DNA from: Quercus robur
Taxonomy: Eukaryota; Streptophyta; Magnoliopsida; Fagales; Fagaceae
Direction: 5' to 3'
Assembly: GCF_932294415.1 (NCBI RefSeq)
Contig: NC_065535.1
Location: 10,411,282-10,475,281 of the forward strand
Length of the DNA stretch: 64,000 nt
Position numbers and translations under genes: made by a program. Shown piece by piece: positions 36,239 to 49,200 of the stretch (the stretch's first letter is position 1; each line of letters begins with the position of its first letter). The notes below the pieces were generated by a model. The model did not search any database and was not told where the DNA came from. It worked only from the letters and a program-made list of their open reading frames with translations.

Positions 36239-37300
36239 TGCATATATATATTTTTAGTAAACTTTTAACTATTTCAGTGTAATATCAAACTCCAAACACC
36301 AATCCTTTCCTTTCTCAACCAGGCACAACATATTGGGGTCTCAACTGCAAGCACAAGGTTGTACAAATCCCACAAGATCCATCAACAAGGAAAATTAATT
36401 ATTCAAAAGAAGTTTAAAATGTCCAAAATTACATTAATAATATGCCATTTACCAGAAAATTGAGAACAACTAGTCTCACCAATCCCTAACAAAATCAATG
36501 CTACTTCAGCAGACATTGAAATCAAGATGCTTGTGGAGAAGTTGAATATCAAGATCAAAAGCACTTTTTAACAATAAAAGTGTCTCCCCAACCAAGATTT
36601 ATAGTTAAACTCCTACAAGCATTGAGTGACAGAAGCAATCATGACAAAGCCTGCATACTCTTTCTTATTATTCTCTGTGGATACTGGATCTAAAGGATTC
36701 CCATATGCACATCTTCTCACAAGCCACAACAACATCATCCTTCAGCAAGCATGGTGTTAACTCTATTTTGCAAGCAACAAACATGCTCACAATTGCAAAT
36801 GTATGTGAAATAGCACCATTGCATTGAAATGCACATGCAAATATATATCATGAAGACTTATAGTGAATAAATATTATATATGCTATAAATCATCGACAAG
36901 TAATTAACGTGAGATGCAGTAAAGTAAGAGGGAAAGAGAGATATTTTGTACCCAATTGCAACGATCACAGTAAATAGCACCAGATGCAACAATACTAAGA
37001 TAGTAAGGCCATTCTAGAGGTATATGGAGAAGAATGCTAAATAAATCGCTCATTTTAAAGACCGATAACTGATTCCCCGGAGCAAAAGACTATGATGAAG
37101 ATGACTTCAGAAGTAGTAGCCTAATAAGAGATACTATCTAATCAATTCAAAGGCTAAGGGACTCGATTGTGATGATGGAACCAAAGAAGATTTTGAACAA
37201 GTCAAAAAGGATAACAAAGGTGTAATTATAAGTCACATAATCATGCATAAACAAGCAGCAATAGCCAAACATTGTGAGTTTGTGACATATATACACAAGT
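35120..37300 (-). pseudogene. Tandem-duplicated cyclin-T pseudogene
   Basis: Collinear with the intact cyclin-T gene at 39.6-44.4 kb. Recognisable parts: final-exon homology at about 35200-35490 (ending at the shared 'ctgctggatgacctctga'), exon-5 homology at about 36247-36355, exon 4 at about 36490-36600, exon 3 at about 36660-36800, and intron/upstream homology (for example 'cagtaaatagcacc') near 36970-37265. Intron sequence is retained, so this is a DNA-level duplication, not a processed copy. Exons 1-2 were not found, the middle of the last exon is deleted, and frames are broken. Expression or function is not expected. Confidence 0.82.
35526..35680. repeat. About 77-bp tandem duplication in the pseudogene
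   Basis: Two units share 'agttagtaaggaat', 'caacccaactaccaacaaga' and 'gttccaattaactaaact'. The duplication is specific to the pseudogene copy. Confidence 0.85.
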
Positions 37301-37849
37301 AACACTACGTACGTGATCTAGAAAGATACAACATAGGCAGTAACATTCATTAATGTTTTATATCAAACATAGCGTATATACATGGTTACCACCATTACCA
37401 AGATTCACAGGAAATAAAAAGTATTATTATATATATATGATAACGTGGTACCTGGAGGCTAATGGAATCCATGAATGTAAAAGGTGGTGATTCATGTGAA
37501 ACCCTAAGGCCGTACTAGGGTTTGACGATGAGAACATCTTCAATTTGCGTTGACTCTCTTTTCTTGGTCAGCACACTTGTTTTGGTGGATCCAGATTTAA
37601 CATGACGTAAACTGTGGAACAATGTGATTATAAACTAAATTAGATTGTTGATTTGTAATTGTGTATTAATTAATTAAATACTTTTTAGGGAATTAAATAC
37701 TATTTTATGATTAAAAAATTAAGAAAAAAAAAAATACAAGAGTTGTAATTTTTTTTTTTTTTTGGTTTAATTAAAAATATTACTAGCTCAATCGAGAAAA
37801 TCAAATGAGGATCAATTCAGTGTCCAAACGGTTAAACAGACTAATTGGG

Positions 37850-37852
37850 TTT

Positions 37853-37891
<39 letters not shown>
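37850..37891 (+). repeat. T13-G29 homopolymer junction
   Basis: Thirteen T followed by 29 G. The length is sensitive to sequencing error. The G run could fold as a G-quadruplex. Confidence 0.85.
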
Positions 37892-37892
<1 letters not shown>

Positions 37893-38422
37893 TTCAGTTT
37901 GATACAATATCTAAAGGTTTTAATCCAAAGGATTGGTGGGCCGAACCCAGAAGTGGGCTTTAGATGAGCTTCGCCTGGGCCTAATCGTAGCACACTAGAT
38001 TAATTTGATATATCACCAAGAAAATGGGTTATATTCATTAATTTTATGTCTAGAGAATTTTTCTAAAACCCGGAAGGACTATTTATGCATTCGTTGGGAC
38101 GTTACATTTCAACCATTAATATCAAAGTTGTTTAAGTGGGCTTAAAAATTGGGCTTATGTCCATTTGCTTCCTTCTTTTTCACATGCCCGGTTCTTTCTT
38201 TGCTAAAAATACTTGCTTGAAAAAATTAAAAATAAAAAATAAAAAATTTAAGACCCTCATCCTACTTGCTACTCCTTTATGCGCTTGTGGAGTAAACAAA
38301 TGGTGCTTAATCTGAATTCAGTTCATGAAATCAAAACCTAATTGATGAAAAATCGACATTATTGCAATTGCCATTAGAATTCAAATGAAACTAGGGATCC
38401 ATAAAATGTTAAAGATGTATAT

Positions 38423-38463
<41 letters not shown>

Positions 38464-38566
38464 AGTAGCAAGAAGGCCTGATTGGTCCATCGCAAGTGGT
38501 TTTAAGTTGTGTACATGTTTAGTCCTTTTTTGGGGCTTGAAGCACATATTTATTTATTGGACAAAA

Positions 38567-38755
38567 CTTAGATACAGTACCTTAGATGCCGTTTCTTAGA
38601 TTCCTCTCTTAAAATTCAACCATGGGACTACTTAATCAAAAAATATACTTCCATCCCATGAAAAAAAATCCACATAGCAGAATTTTAAGAGAAGACAAGA
38701 AACAATTTTTGAACCAAGGCTTGATTTGGCCCTAACTTAAAGAACAACACCTAAA
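38567..38755. mobile_element. MITE related to the copy at about 63148-63318
   Basis: 'aacttagatacagtacctta' at the left and 'agaacaacacctaaa' at the right match the inverted ends of the element at 63.2 kb. This copy has an extra piece 'accaaggcttgatttggccc', which recurs at about 38858. Confidence 0.6.
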
Positions 38756-39642
38756 AACTATACATAAACCTTACCCTTATTTATTTATCCAGGGGCCTAA
38801 TGAAAAATTAATAATAATTTGTGCTAATAGAGTCCAGGACAAGAAAAAATTTTCGAACCAAGGCTTGATTTGGCCCTAACCTAAGCCCCGAAATTGCAAC
38901 ATCTCATCGGCACAGTTTAGGGCCCAAGAGTATACCAACGTATAAGAACTCAAGTATTCAAAATCCTAAACCTTAAACTAGAAGTATCCTGCACTGAATT
39001 TTGATAGATGGTGTGATTTTCTAGTATTTAAAAGATTTAGCAATATCATAAACTACTGCGGCACACATTACCTCATGTATATAGAAGTTTGTAAAGAGAT
39101 ATCAGATTTGTCATTTTCCCCAACATCCTTGTATTATACTAGAAATCTAGCCTTGACTCTCCTACTAAAAGAAGCAGCAATACCTGTGACATTCCAAGTT
39201 ACATTGAGAATGAACCCCCAAAAAAAAAAAAAAAAAAAAAACAGATGATAAAATCATTTCCCCATGACAAAATAAATCAATCGCTACAAATGTCTAACAG
39301 CCTTTAATTAAATCTTAACTTTTTTTAGTAAGGAAAAAAGCACTAGTGTACCAAAAAAGTATAGCTGCTACCCTTTATAAATGCCGATTTGTTAGTTATT
39401 TAGCAATTACGCAAAAATATATACATATAACCTATGTTAGTAATACTAATAAATATGCAAGTATTGGTGTGTTTAACTAAGAAGCACTATGATCATTTAA
39501 AAAATGAACTAAAATGATATAGTCAATTGAATATAACTTACAAATGTGTTGGAAACCCCTTTCTCTGTCAAAGGACACACACACGCAACACACAGAGCAA
39601 GATGTCTGTAGTGGCATGAAACTCCAATTTAAGTTCAAAAGC

Positions 39643-41873
39643 TCACATCTTCCTTTGTTTTTTTATTGAAGAAGAATACTCTAGCTCTATTCCATGTTCC
39701 AGCTCTCTCTCTATCCAGGCTTCACTATCTATCTCAGCATTTACCTCTTCTACAAACTTCTTGTTTGCTGCTGTGTCACGTCTCCTTTTAATTGCCTCTC
39801 TGATCCTGTTAGTGTCGATCTTCGTATGGTTATTATGAACAGAAACAATCTTATAGCTCGAGTTGCAATCAGACTCCACTCTTTGTGGCTCGATTTGACC
39901 ATCACCATCCTCAACAACACTACTAGCACTACCACCATCACTCATCTGACATGGTAAAGCTTCTTTCACACTAAGACAGTTGTCAACTTTTTCCTGATTC
40001 AGGCTACTATTAGACTTTACACCTCTAGCCTCCACCAGGGTTCCATGGCTAGAATGGCAATCAGAAGTTGATCCACTTGAAATGCATGTTTGTTTGCTAC
40101 TAACCACTGACTTTTGAGCTAAAGCTTCAGATTGAGTGTTCCTCCCACATGCAGTTCGTGGTGCTTTTTTTCCGTCTTGCTTTAACAACTTGAGCATCAT
40201 CTGCTGGATGACCTCTGATGAAAGGATTCATAAAGTTAAAAAGACTATCTGAAGAATGTAACAATCCAACCGCCAATAAAACCAGAGAGGAGAAAGTTGA
40301 AAACAATGACACAGCAATTCAACCAACCAGTACACTAGAAGAGACTACAATTAAACCACATCATCCATGCTTTAGAGGGAGGGAAAAACAAACAAACAAG
40401 GAAATAAAACAGGACAGGAAACTCAAATACATTGTCAGGCATCAACCATAACTCTTACAAACGGTCTTCTGGTTTTCATTAAATATATCTCCTAGGTCCA
40501 GATTACATAGTAGAAAAGCTAACATGCAGCTGATTTCAATCCACGCAAGTCATAATTCATGATATTTAAGTACAAAATATTTTGAGATATATCATGACAA
40601 ACCTTTTAACTGTTTCGGTGCTACTTCAAACTCCAGCCACCAAACCTTTCTCTTCTTTGTAAGCAGCTCCATATTTTGTAAAACAGTGGCAGCAAGGAAG
40701 ATGGAACCAGCAGCAATATAATGAGGTTTATACTGCAAGCACAATGTCGTCCGAAGCCTACACATTACATTCACAGGAGACTTTAATTATCCAAAAGATC
40801 TATAAATACCCTGATTCACATCTATGCTATGCCGTACACCAAGAATATGATGAGAGAACTAATTCTTACGAATCATTCACAAAATTCCATGCTACTTTAG
40901 AAAGGTCAGACAGCTCCAATGTCTTTAGTGCTGCAACAAGAGGCTTGTATGGAAGTTGACTATCAAGATCAAATGCAATTGTTGACAACAGAAGTCTCTC
41001 CCCAAGTAAGATTAATTCCTTCTGCTTATCAAAAACCTCCTACAAGCACAAAGTGGGAAATAAGAAATCATAATCATGGCAAATATAGAAGGTCAAAATG
41101 AAGAATGGGTATTTTTACTTACACTTTGTTTCTTTATTCTTTGCTGGGCTAAATTGTCCCATTCATACATCAACTCATAACCCGCAATAACGACATCCTT
41201 CAGGAATCGTGGTGTCTCCTCCATTTTGGAAGCAAGAAACATGCTTGCAGTTGCAATTGTCTGTAACATGGCACTACCAAGTTTGAGCGATAAATATAAC
41301 TAATAGATAAGCAAATCTTTTCAAACTTCCACATTTTGGCATGCCAAGAAAAGCTAGATTCACTAAGAAGAAAATTATCATAGAATTTTGGAACCATATC
41401 AATTTTCAAGAATATTTAAAATTATTCACTCTTTAAGAGTAAATGTATATGACACAATTTAAAATATAACAAACAGCACAGATACGCGTATCCAGGTTTA
41501 AGAACTAATCAGATTTTGCTGACATGCCTCATAAACTATGAAACCCATCTCACCATGCAAAACTTTACCATAGGGATAAAACAAGCAAGAATAAACTACA
41601 GCACAAGCACACTAACTGTAGTAAGCGAAGGAAATAAAAAAAGATCCATAATCCTCCTTGTGTTTGTCTTCTAACTAATTTCTCCATCTATCCTTCCCTG
41701 TGTTGTTTACTGATCCAATTGCAGATAACTGAGCGTCTATAAGTTAAGGGAGTGTGGGTGATTTGGGCAGGAATGAAACAGGGGGAGTTATCTACAAAGC
41801 ATTTGAATTGCCCCTTTCAGTTGAAAATCTTCTTATTGGATTCTTTTTCTTTTTTCTTTTTTTCATTTATATA

Positions 41874-41909
<36 letters not shown>

Positions 41910-43123
41910 CATATATATATATTCTAAGAATGTTCATCGCAAGAACAAAAATTACAACTTCCTGGTCTGACACATTTTAATCATAAAGATAGTAAAGCAA
42001 TATAAAATGGCTTACCAAAAAAGGAAAAGAAAAAGTAAAGCAATATAAAAATGTCTACCTGCCAATCATTCTTAGCATGAGATTGACGTACATAAAACCG
42101 ATGGCACAACAGCATTCCACCTGCTATTGTCACCTGAGGCCTGAAAGGCAGACAGCATCAATCACTATCGTGGGTGAATATCATGCCATAAATTGTTGGC
42201 ACACAATCATCTGAGACACTACTACATATGAAGGGAATAATCAACTATATTGTATCCAGTGTAATCAATACATTATGAGGACAAGAAGTTCACAGTAAAT
42301 AGCACCGCAAAACATATAAGATAACAAGGCAATTCAGAAGGGTATATAATTGGAGACACTTTAAGGGGCCTTTTGGAGAAGTCACAGTAACAAGTCATTC
42401 ATTTCAAAACCTTACTGCTCCTATCTTGGAGAACAAAGCATATTGAAGCAAAAAATGACTAAATCTAGTAAAAGAGGTGTTCACTCTTTTCCAAAACCAT
42501 TATCTTGGAGAACACTAATGGATTTTTGAACGAGTAAAAGGAGCAAAAAGGTGTTATTCAGATAACCATTCATAAACAAGTAGACAGCTGTATCATGGGT
42601 CCAATCAACAACCAGATGCATGCTCCAAACATTACAAGTCTAAGAGTATGCAACATTGGCTGTATATATAGCGAGCCTTAAACCAGGTATGTGGAACACC
42701 ACAAATATAAATCAACATCTAATTCACACAGACATTTTTAAACAAAGGCATAATTTGTATTAAAACTAGAGGGGGACGTAGATGACACGGCCATCACTTA
42801 TAAGAACAAAACACAATCACTAAGAACGGCATATAAAAATTCAATTGGAAGCCTCATGACTCAGCAAAAGAACATGTTTAAAAATAACAGAAACCTAAAT
42901 TTTTTGGCAATACTAGTTCTAGGATGCCATTAATAATATAAATCATAACATAAGCTTACACATTAATCTTCTTGCCAAGCTTCTGAAGAAATTGGCAATA
43001 TGACTCCCGCAAGTGTGACTCATACTTGAAATCAATTCCATCCTTCCTGGAAGGGGATTGATCTTCAATTTCTTTTCTACTGAAATACCACTTTCGTGTA
43101 TAGCTTGGAGCCTCTTCTGTCAT
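39643..43123 (-). CDS. Cyclin-T (CDK9/CDKC partner, P-TEFb-type), 426 aa
   Basis: Regulatory subunit of the kinase that phosphorylates RNA polymerase II during elongation; nuclear. Coding exons: 43123-42960, 42140-42059, 41260-41123, 41039-40870, 40757-40603 and 40214-39643, all GT-AG with matching phases. The protein starts [20 protein letters not shown]. The first cyclin fold includes [14 protein letters not shown] (exon 2) and [20 protein letters not shown] (exon 3). The second includes [15 protein letters not shown] and PYKPLVAAL (exon 4), then [15 protein letters not shown] and [15 protein letters not shown] (exon 5). The tail (about residues 238-426) is Ser-rich, ends with a basic [12 protein letters not shown] stretch and an acidic [14 protein letters not shown] block, and is shorter than in the longest plant cyclin-T proteins. 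A decayed tandem copy lies downstream. Confidence 0.94.
41991..42050 (+). repeat. Micro-insertion flanked by identical 17-bp repeats in cyclin-T intron 2
   Basis: 'agtaaagcaatataaaa' at 41991-42007 and 42034-42050 flanks TGGCTTACC plus an A-rich run, only about 9 bp from the 5' splice site at 42059. Confidence 0.75.
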
Positions 43124-44398
43124 ATTGCAAATTCTTGAAATCCCCTGCTGATAAAAAACTTCTCAATGGAAGAATATCCAAAAAATTCCAAAGTGACACC
43201 AAGAGCCTTGTAGCTCAATGGTGTTGCCTGGTGTTTCCAATGGAGATGTCCAAGGTCAACTCACCCTCTCCCACTTAAAAATGTATAAAAAAAAAAAAAA
43301 ATGTGACAACTGAACTACTGGTGCTTGTTTAGAAACTTTCCCTCAGAAATTAATCACCTGCAGAGAAAAAAAAAACAAAGGCAAAAATGATATATCAATT
43401 AAATAAAGAAAAATCAACTAGGAAATAAGTTTTTGAGGAGCTCGAAAAAATGTGTAGTTGTACTAATAGAAAAGATCAAACATATTAACATACTCTGCCA
43501 TCTACATGCACAACATCCAAAAGATAACCAACATATATTCCATAACTATTTACCCGACAAAGTTAAGTGATATCCCAAAAATTTTAACATTTACCATTGA
43601 ATATTCAAAAGCCCAGATTGTTAATTTCAAATGCCAAATCACATGATTTTAAACAAGAAAAAATGTTCATACTAATAAATATGATCACGGCATACAAATT
43701 ATGAATTCAATCTTGTAGGAATAATACAAACCCATAAATCACAAATATAATAAAACCCCACCAAAAAAAAAAAAATTTGTTGAAAAAAAACACTGTCAAG
43801 TAGCTATAAAACCCTAGAATTTATTGGCATTGGCCTATACCAGATTCAAACATTTGAAAATTCACCCAAAAAAAATGAAAGCAAAATCGAACATGAATTC
43901 TTTTCTAGTAACCAAATAAAGTAATCAATTTTGATTCATAAATGTCCACACACAAATAGGGTTAATGGAATTCAAGAATTCTGACCCAGGAAAAATATGA
44001 AAAAAGAAAAAAAAAAAAAATCAAAATCACAACGTATGAACCAAGCAGCTCCTCATATTAAATTAAGAATAAGAAAAACAAAACCTATAATACCGACGAT
44101 TCCAAGGAATTTAAATTCAACAAGTGCGAAAAAGAGAAAATAATATATATATATATATATATATAGTCAAAAGCGCGTAATTCAGAAATTATACGAACGC
44201 CGAAATATATAATTGGAATAGAAAATTGTATCAATTTTAATTCAGCTTCAGTCGGATTTAGTGTTCAGAACCAATAAATCACAGGAAATCATTTTAATAA
44301 AAAAAAAAATTGCAATTACCCAAATTTCCTTCTATTAATTATTGAAAATTTTCTGAGAAACCAAACGCAAAGAAAGATTGAGAGAAGAAAATAGTACC
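43124..44398 (-). promoter_or_regulatory. Cyclin-T 5' UTR with intron and telo-box
   Basis: A non-coding first exon ends at 44398 (CAG|GTACTA). The intron accepts at 43358 (CTCTGCAG|GTGATT), and UTR exon 2 runs 43357-43124 into the ATG. Just upstream, AAACCCTAA (plus strand 44454-44462) is a telo-box, common near start sites of growth-related plant genes. The transcription start (about 44.4-44.5 kb) is inferred. Confidence 0.6.
43196..43304 (+). mobile_element. SINE inside the cyclin-T 5' UTR exon
   Basis: Box A-like 'gccttgtagctcaatggtg' and box B-like 'ccaaggtcaactcac', ending in an A run (about 43288-43302). Possible short TSD: 'gtgaca' before (43194) and after (43304). It is antisense to the gene. 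Confidence 0.65.
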
Positions 44399-45044
44399 TG
44401 TGAGGCGCTGAGGCTGAGGGAACCGAAATACGAAATATCGGATTTGGAGCACAAAACCCTAATTTTAAAAAAAAAAAATTTAATTTTCTTTTTTGGGCTT
44501 TTGGGTGAAGTCCTTGGTTCCTAAGTTACCGTTTGTGAGAGAGAGAGAGTCAACTAATAAGTCAAGTAACTGTAGGTCTTCTATGGTCCTAAGTTCTAAC
44601 CCTTTTTATCGAAGGAGGGTAGGTCGGTTAGTGACTTAAAAGTGTAATTTTTTCTTGATTAAAGGATTACAACTTAAAGTTTAATTTAAGTAAACTAAGG
44701 ATTTGTGATGATTTATGCAATTAAAAATTTTTAACTTTATATTTAAGCATTATCTCTTTTTTTTTTGGTTAAAAAATATATATTTTTTATATGAAAAATC
44801 CCTTTTCAAGTGGGTCCTTATATGCTATTCAAAAAAAAAAAAAAAAAAGTTAGGTACCTTATAATTTTTTATAAACAAAAAAAAGGGTATATTTTTTTTA
44901 TGTTTATTCATTGAATAACGGTGAGTTTCAGTTAATTCAACTAGTAAAATTTATTGTCTTGAATTTCAAGTAATAAACTAGTCCAAGTAATAAATAAATA
45001 AAAACCTTATAGCCACAAAGAAAGAAGTTTTCTAAATGTTTTAT

Positions 45045-45102
45045 AATCTATGCGAACAACCTTTTTTTTTTTTTTTTTTTTTTTTGAATCTAAGTGAGCA
45101 AC
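45045..45102 (-). repeat. Poly(T) micro-insertion flanked by diverged 16-bp repeats
   Basis: 'aatctatgcgaacaac' (45045-45060) and 'aatctaagtgagcaac' (45087-45102) flank C-T24-G. Thirteen of 16 positions match, so it is older than the others. Confidence 0.55.
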
Positions 45103-46164
45103 TTAACACATACTTATTGGGATTAATATGCAGGTTAGTATGACAATACATATAGATTTGATCTATACTTAAATAGCAGTGAATCAGCGCGCACTCTTGA
45201 CGCAATGGTCACTATATAAGTATAAAATGCTTGTGAAATGTGGAGAGCAAGACTCATACACATATATACTTAGATTAGACTGTAGTAGAATTTCTATCTT
45301 ATATAAAAATAAATAAAAAATAAAAACAAAAAAGCCGTGAAGACCACTCTTCTAATTTTTTTTTTTCTTTTTCTTTTAATTTCCTTTACTTCATCGTGTA
45401 ATGCAATGGAAAACAATTGAACTATTATTGTTGATGTCCGATTTCCAAAGGATATGGAATAGTTCCGTAGACCGATTATTAAAAGTTTGCCATATATTTT
45501 GAGGAAATAAATAAAAGATTTTAACTACATTGTTGCGTTGTGTAGCATCGTTAGGTAAATGAATCTATAGTCTCAAAAACCAACAAAAAAAAATAGTAGA
45601 TCTATATTCTCTGTTGAGAAATATCCAAAACAAAACTGAGAGTTGGAACTTTACTTACCAGTTCATGGTGTGGCATTGCTTCCTAACATTACTTCATGAA
45701 CTTTGCTACATGTTGTCAAGTTCAAAACTGGGCAAGTTACTTCGATTCACTAAAATGGTTTGATTTCTTAAGGCGTGTTTCATTTCCATTCATCTAAAGG
45801 CTATCGCATCTAGCTTTTCTAGCCAGGAAAAAAAATAACAGGAGCTAACATCATACACAAAGATCTAATTAGGAAGCAGATTTTTTCTCTACCCTCTTCT
45901 TTTTCATTAGTAATTCAGAGGCATATCTCAATACTATAATTGCTAGAGGAACAATTCTTGGAACAAGGGAAAAAAAGAAGAATAGTCATCAGAACAAAAG
46001 TCATTATTTTCTCATTAAGACATTGTCGACAATCATAAACCACAACAGGGCATGTCTTTGTCTGCAATAAACTTAAGCTAGCCAGTAATTCAAAACCTAA
46101 CATCTCAAAACTTCTAATGTTTTGGGGGGCACCAGATAAAGATTGAATTATAGCCAGCAACATG

Positions 46165-46218
46165 AATACAGACAGAACCTTTTTTTTTTTAATTTTTTTT
46201 TTTAATGCAGACAGAACC
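46165..46218 (-). repeat. Poly(T) micro-insertion flanked by 15-bp repeats
   Basis: 'aatacagacagaacc' (46165-46179) and 'aatgcagacagaacc' (46204-46218) flank T11-AA-T11, i.e. pure poly(A) on the minus strand. Confidence 0.75.
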
Positions 46219-46259
46219 ATTAACAGTGAGCCTGTTTGAATGTATCTGAATCATCATTC

Positions 46260-49200
46260 CTATATGTCTGCTACAAGGAAGTTCCCAGATAGCGATACCT
46301 GCATAAAGACATAAGTCGAATATTTACACTAGTTTCTCACTTAAACGTAATCCTAAAATTGAGAGGATGGGGAGGGAGGGCTTATGATTTTAAATACCTT
46401 CTCACCAAGCTTGAATGGTGGAAGACCCTTGTAAGGGCATGTACTGCACCGAAAAGCATCCCCCAGTCCACACTGCAGGTTGTATAAGAATTTTTAGCGC
46501 ATTGTTGGTAACATTTATGAAAAAGGGTAATTTAGATATTTCCAGCACAGTCAAGCAACAAGCAACTGCATGCATGACATAATGAAGGACAGCTTTGATG
46601 TTTTCATTGAGCCCTTGAGGTCTACCGTTACAAATTTTGTCCTTTGATCATCCTGTACTTCTAAAGGTTTTGATAAATAAAAAACCACTATAACCCAGTA
46701 TCATTAGTTTACTTCTGCACAACCCCATTAAAGCATACAAGCTATATGTACAGGCATGCCACTTCAATCAATCTTAAAGATAAATGCTAATCAACATATG
46801 CAGCCAAAAAATGTCACTCCATGCAGCAACTAAAATTCATATCAAGCAATATAAGACATACACTGCCACATGCTGATTGAGGATTATTGATCTGCTCTGC
46901 AGTGAATCCCAACTGTACTTTCTGCTCTTCTTCAGCCCTTCCACATGTGCAGTTTTTGCAAGCTTTCCTAGTGCTTCCAACTTCACAATCATCAACTGCA
47001 CAAGCATAATGTTAAATACATGGAAAGGTTAAAAGGGGGTAGGGGGAAGGCATCAGAACTCCCAAGACTTAACCAAACCCCATTCAAGAAAGATAACGAG
47101 AACTGTTTTAGGCTCCTATTATATCTTACCCTGTGGTAGCTGTGGTTTCTTCAAGTCCTCTTCACTTAATAAGCTATCTTCATCAATCAGATCAAAATCA
47201 TCATCAATCTGGACTTTAGGTAAAGTTTTGGTGGCCTTTTTTATGGCAAATGAAGAGCCAATCTTCCACGAAGGTTTCTTAGCCTTAACCTATGAACAAA
47301 GAAGAAGACACTTATCAACTACAAATATAAACCTCCCAATCAAGTTTACTTCTCCACATCCAATACAAACTGAAAATAATAAACCTCTCAATCAACGAGA
47401 TGGTATGAGAAGTATTCATTCTTTCATATTCATCATCTAGAATGTAGCTGCAACCTGATGGAACCACCTACATACCTTTAAAATAATCAAAACCATCCAC
47501 CCCAAATTATAACTGAAACTAAACATGGTGTTGAGGTCCAGAAACTTCATAAATTAAACCACCATTCAAGTGGCAAATAGAAAAGGGGTTACACAAACTG
47601 TGCGCAAAAATACTAAATGGGCTTCTTCATCTAATTTGTCTTAATTACAAATAGCTGACAAAAATTAATAAATACGGTATTTATTCTTCACTCATCCTAT
47701 CCATATCCACTTAAAGCTTCTTTGTTCTTCTTCTGGTTTCGGATCTAATTTTAAGACCTTGTGTAATCAACTCACCGAGACTTTACAGCACTTGGCTGGT
47801 CAGGCTCAGGATGGCTGGTTTACCTTCAAGCTCTTGGATCTTTTAACATTTTGTTTAATGATTACAGTTGTATAATTGTCTACCTTTGTCAACAGGTGAG
47901 AAAGATAAGGAGTTTTTTGAAGATAAACTATAAGGAAGTTTACTCACTCTTAATGGTTTAAATCAATAAATGCAGTGTCTGTCCCTAAAGTTAATAGTCT
48001 GCAGAAGAAACTATTAGAATTCGTGAATGTTCTCATCCAAAATATTTTCCTGTAAAATCTGTTCAGTTTCTAAATGAGGATCATTTGGGTTATATTACTA
48101 AGATATAACTTAATTATAGATTTATTTGCAGAATTGTGTGTTAGCACCATGTTAATCTAACATTCTCTACTGTGATTGAATCCTGCTTATAGATGGAAAG
48201 GAATTGGAGGAACTCAAAATTGGGAGCAAGAAAAAAGATATACTTTATAGAGATGAAATGTGCAGGACTGCCAATCTCATAGAGGAAAAAGGTAAACATT
48301 TTGCTTGGCAGATTTTTAGGTGGCATTTATCATTTTTATTGCTAAAGGCTGACAGCTTGCGACTCCTATGGACTGCTGGTTCGTATGGGAAAATGAGAAA
48401 ATATAACCGAATAAATTTAGATCACAGCAATTATAGAAGAACTCCATTAGGCTTTGATTTCACTATCTATTTATTACTTTGGAAGATATTTGAAGTTCAA
48501 GCATCAAAGCACCATAAGATTTGCATATACTAGGTTCACCTTCACGGCTCAAAGAATAATATAAAGTAGATGGCCTTTGGAGCTATGCAGTTATAATCAG
48601 TTTTGGAAACAAAGCCAAATTCCTTACCATATGATATATACATCTTAAAATCTCCAATTTTTAGAAAGGGTTGCATTGAGGGGGTAGAGAACAAAATAAT
48701 ACCACTTTAAACAGGCTTAGACACAGAAACTTACCCCAAAAGACTGAACTTCGGATGGAACCGTTGATTTGAGAACTCCCACTTCTAAGAAACCCGCCAA
48801 CAGTAACTTGCGCTCAAGAGCAGAGGTTATCTGTAAGAAAATCCTATTAAAATCTATCACTTCAAACTAATTTCATATAATCACAAAACTTCAAACTAAT
48901 TACCTTATCTGTTTCCCCCACAGTAGACTGAGGATTCTTATGAACTAGGATTGTCCCACCAGGCTTCAATACTCTTAAGATTTCGTCAAACAACCGGTCA
49001 GTGGGAAATTCAACTGATCTACAGATACAAATTACAGTCTCGAAAGAGGAAGACTCCACAGACAGCTGATCTATTGTAAGTCAAGACCATAATCAGAAGA
49101 GAAATGAGAACAGAATATTTGAATTAGAACTAATATGGAAGCATTCTTAAAAAAAAGAGGCTTGAATTTAAAAGACCCTGTAAGAAGGTCAGGTAAAAAA

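Larger units (their letters stand above)
37301..39642. other. Spacer between the cyclin-T pseudogene and gene
   Basis: No gene. Holds T13G29 (37850-37891), (TA)n (38429-38461), a MITE (about 38567-38755), a nearby duplicate of a roughly 40-bp piece (about 38840-38880), A23 (about 39219-39241) and the 3' flank of cyclin-T. Confidence 0.6.
44470..46259. other. Intergenic region between cyclin-T and anamorsin
   Basis: Contains a partial SINE 5' end (about 44920-44965), diverged poly(A/T) micro-insertions (candidate 44806-44862; 45045-45102), and the anamorsin 3' flank with another at 46165-46218. No gene. Confidence 0.6.

Noticed and set aside
48204..48533. 109-codon plus-strand ORF
   Set aside because: It sits in the large anamorsin intron between exons ending at 48735 and starting at 47289, has no recognised domain, and is antisense. 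A captured fragment cannot be excluded.
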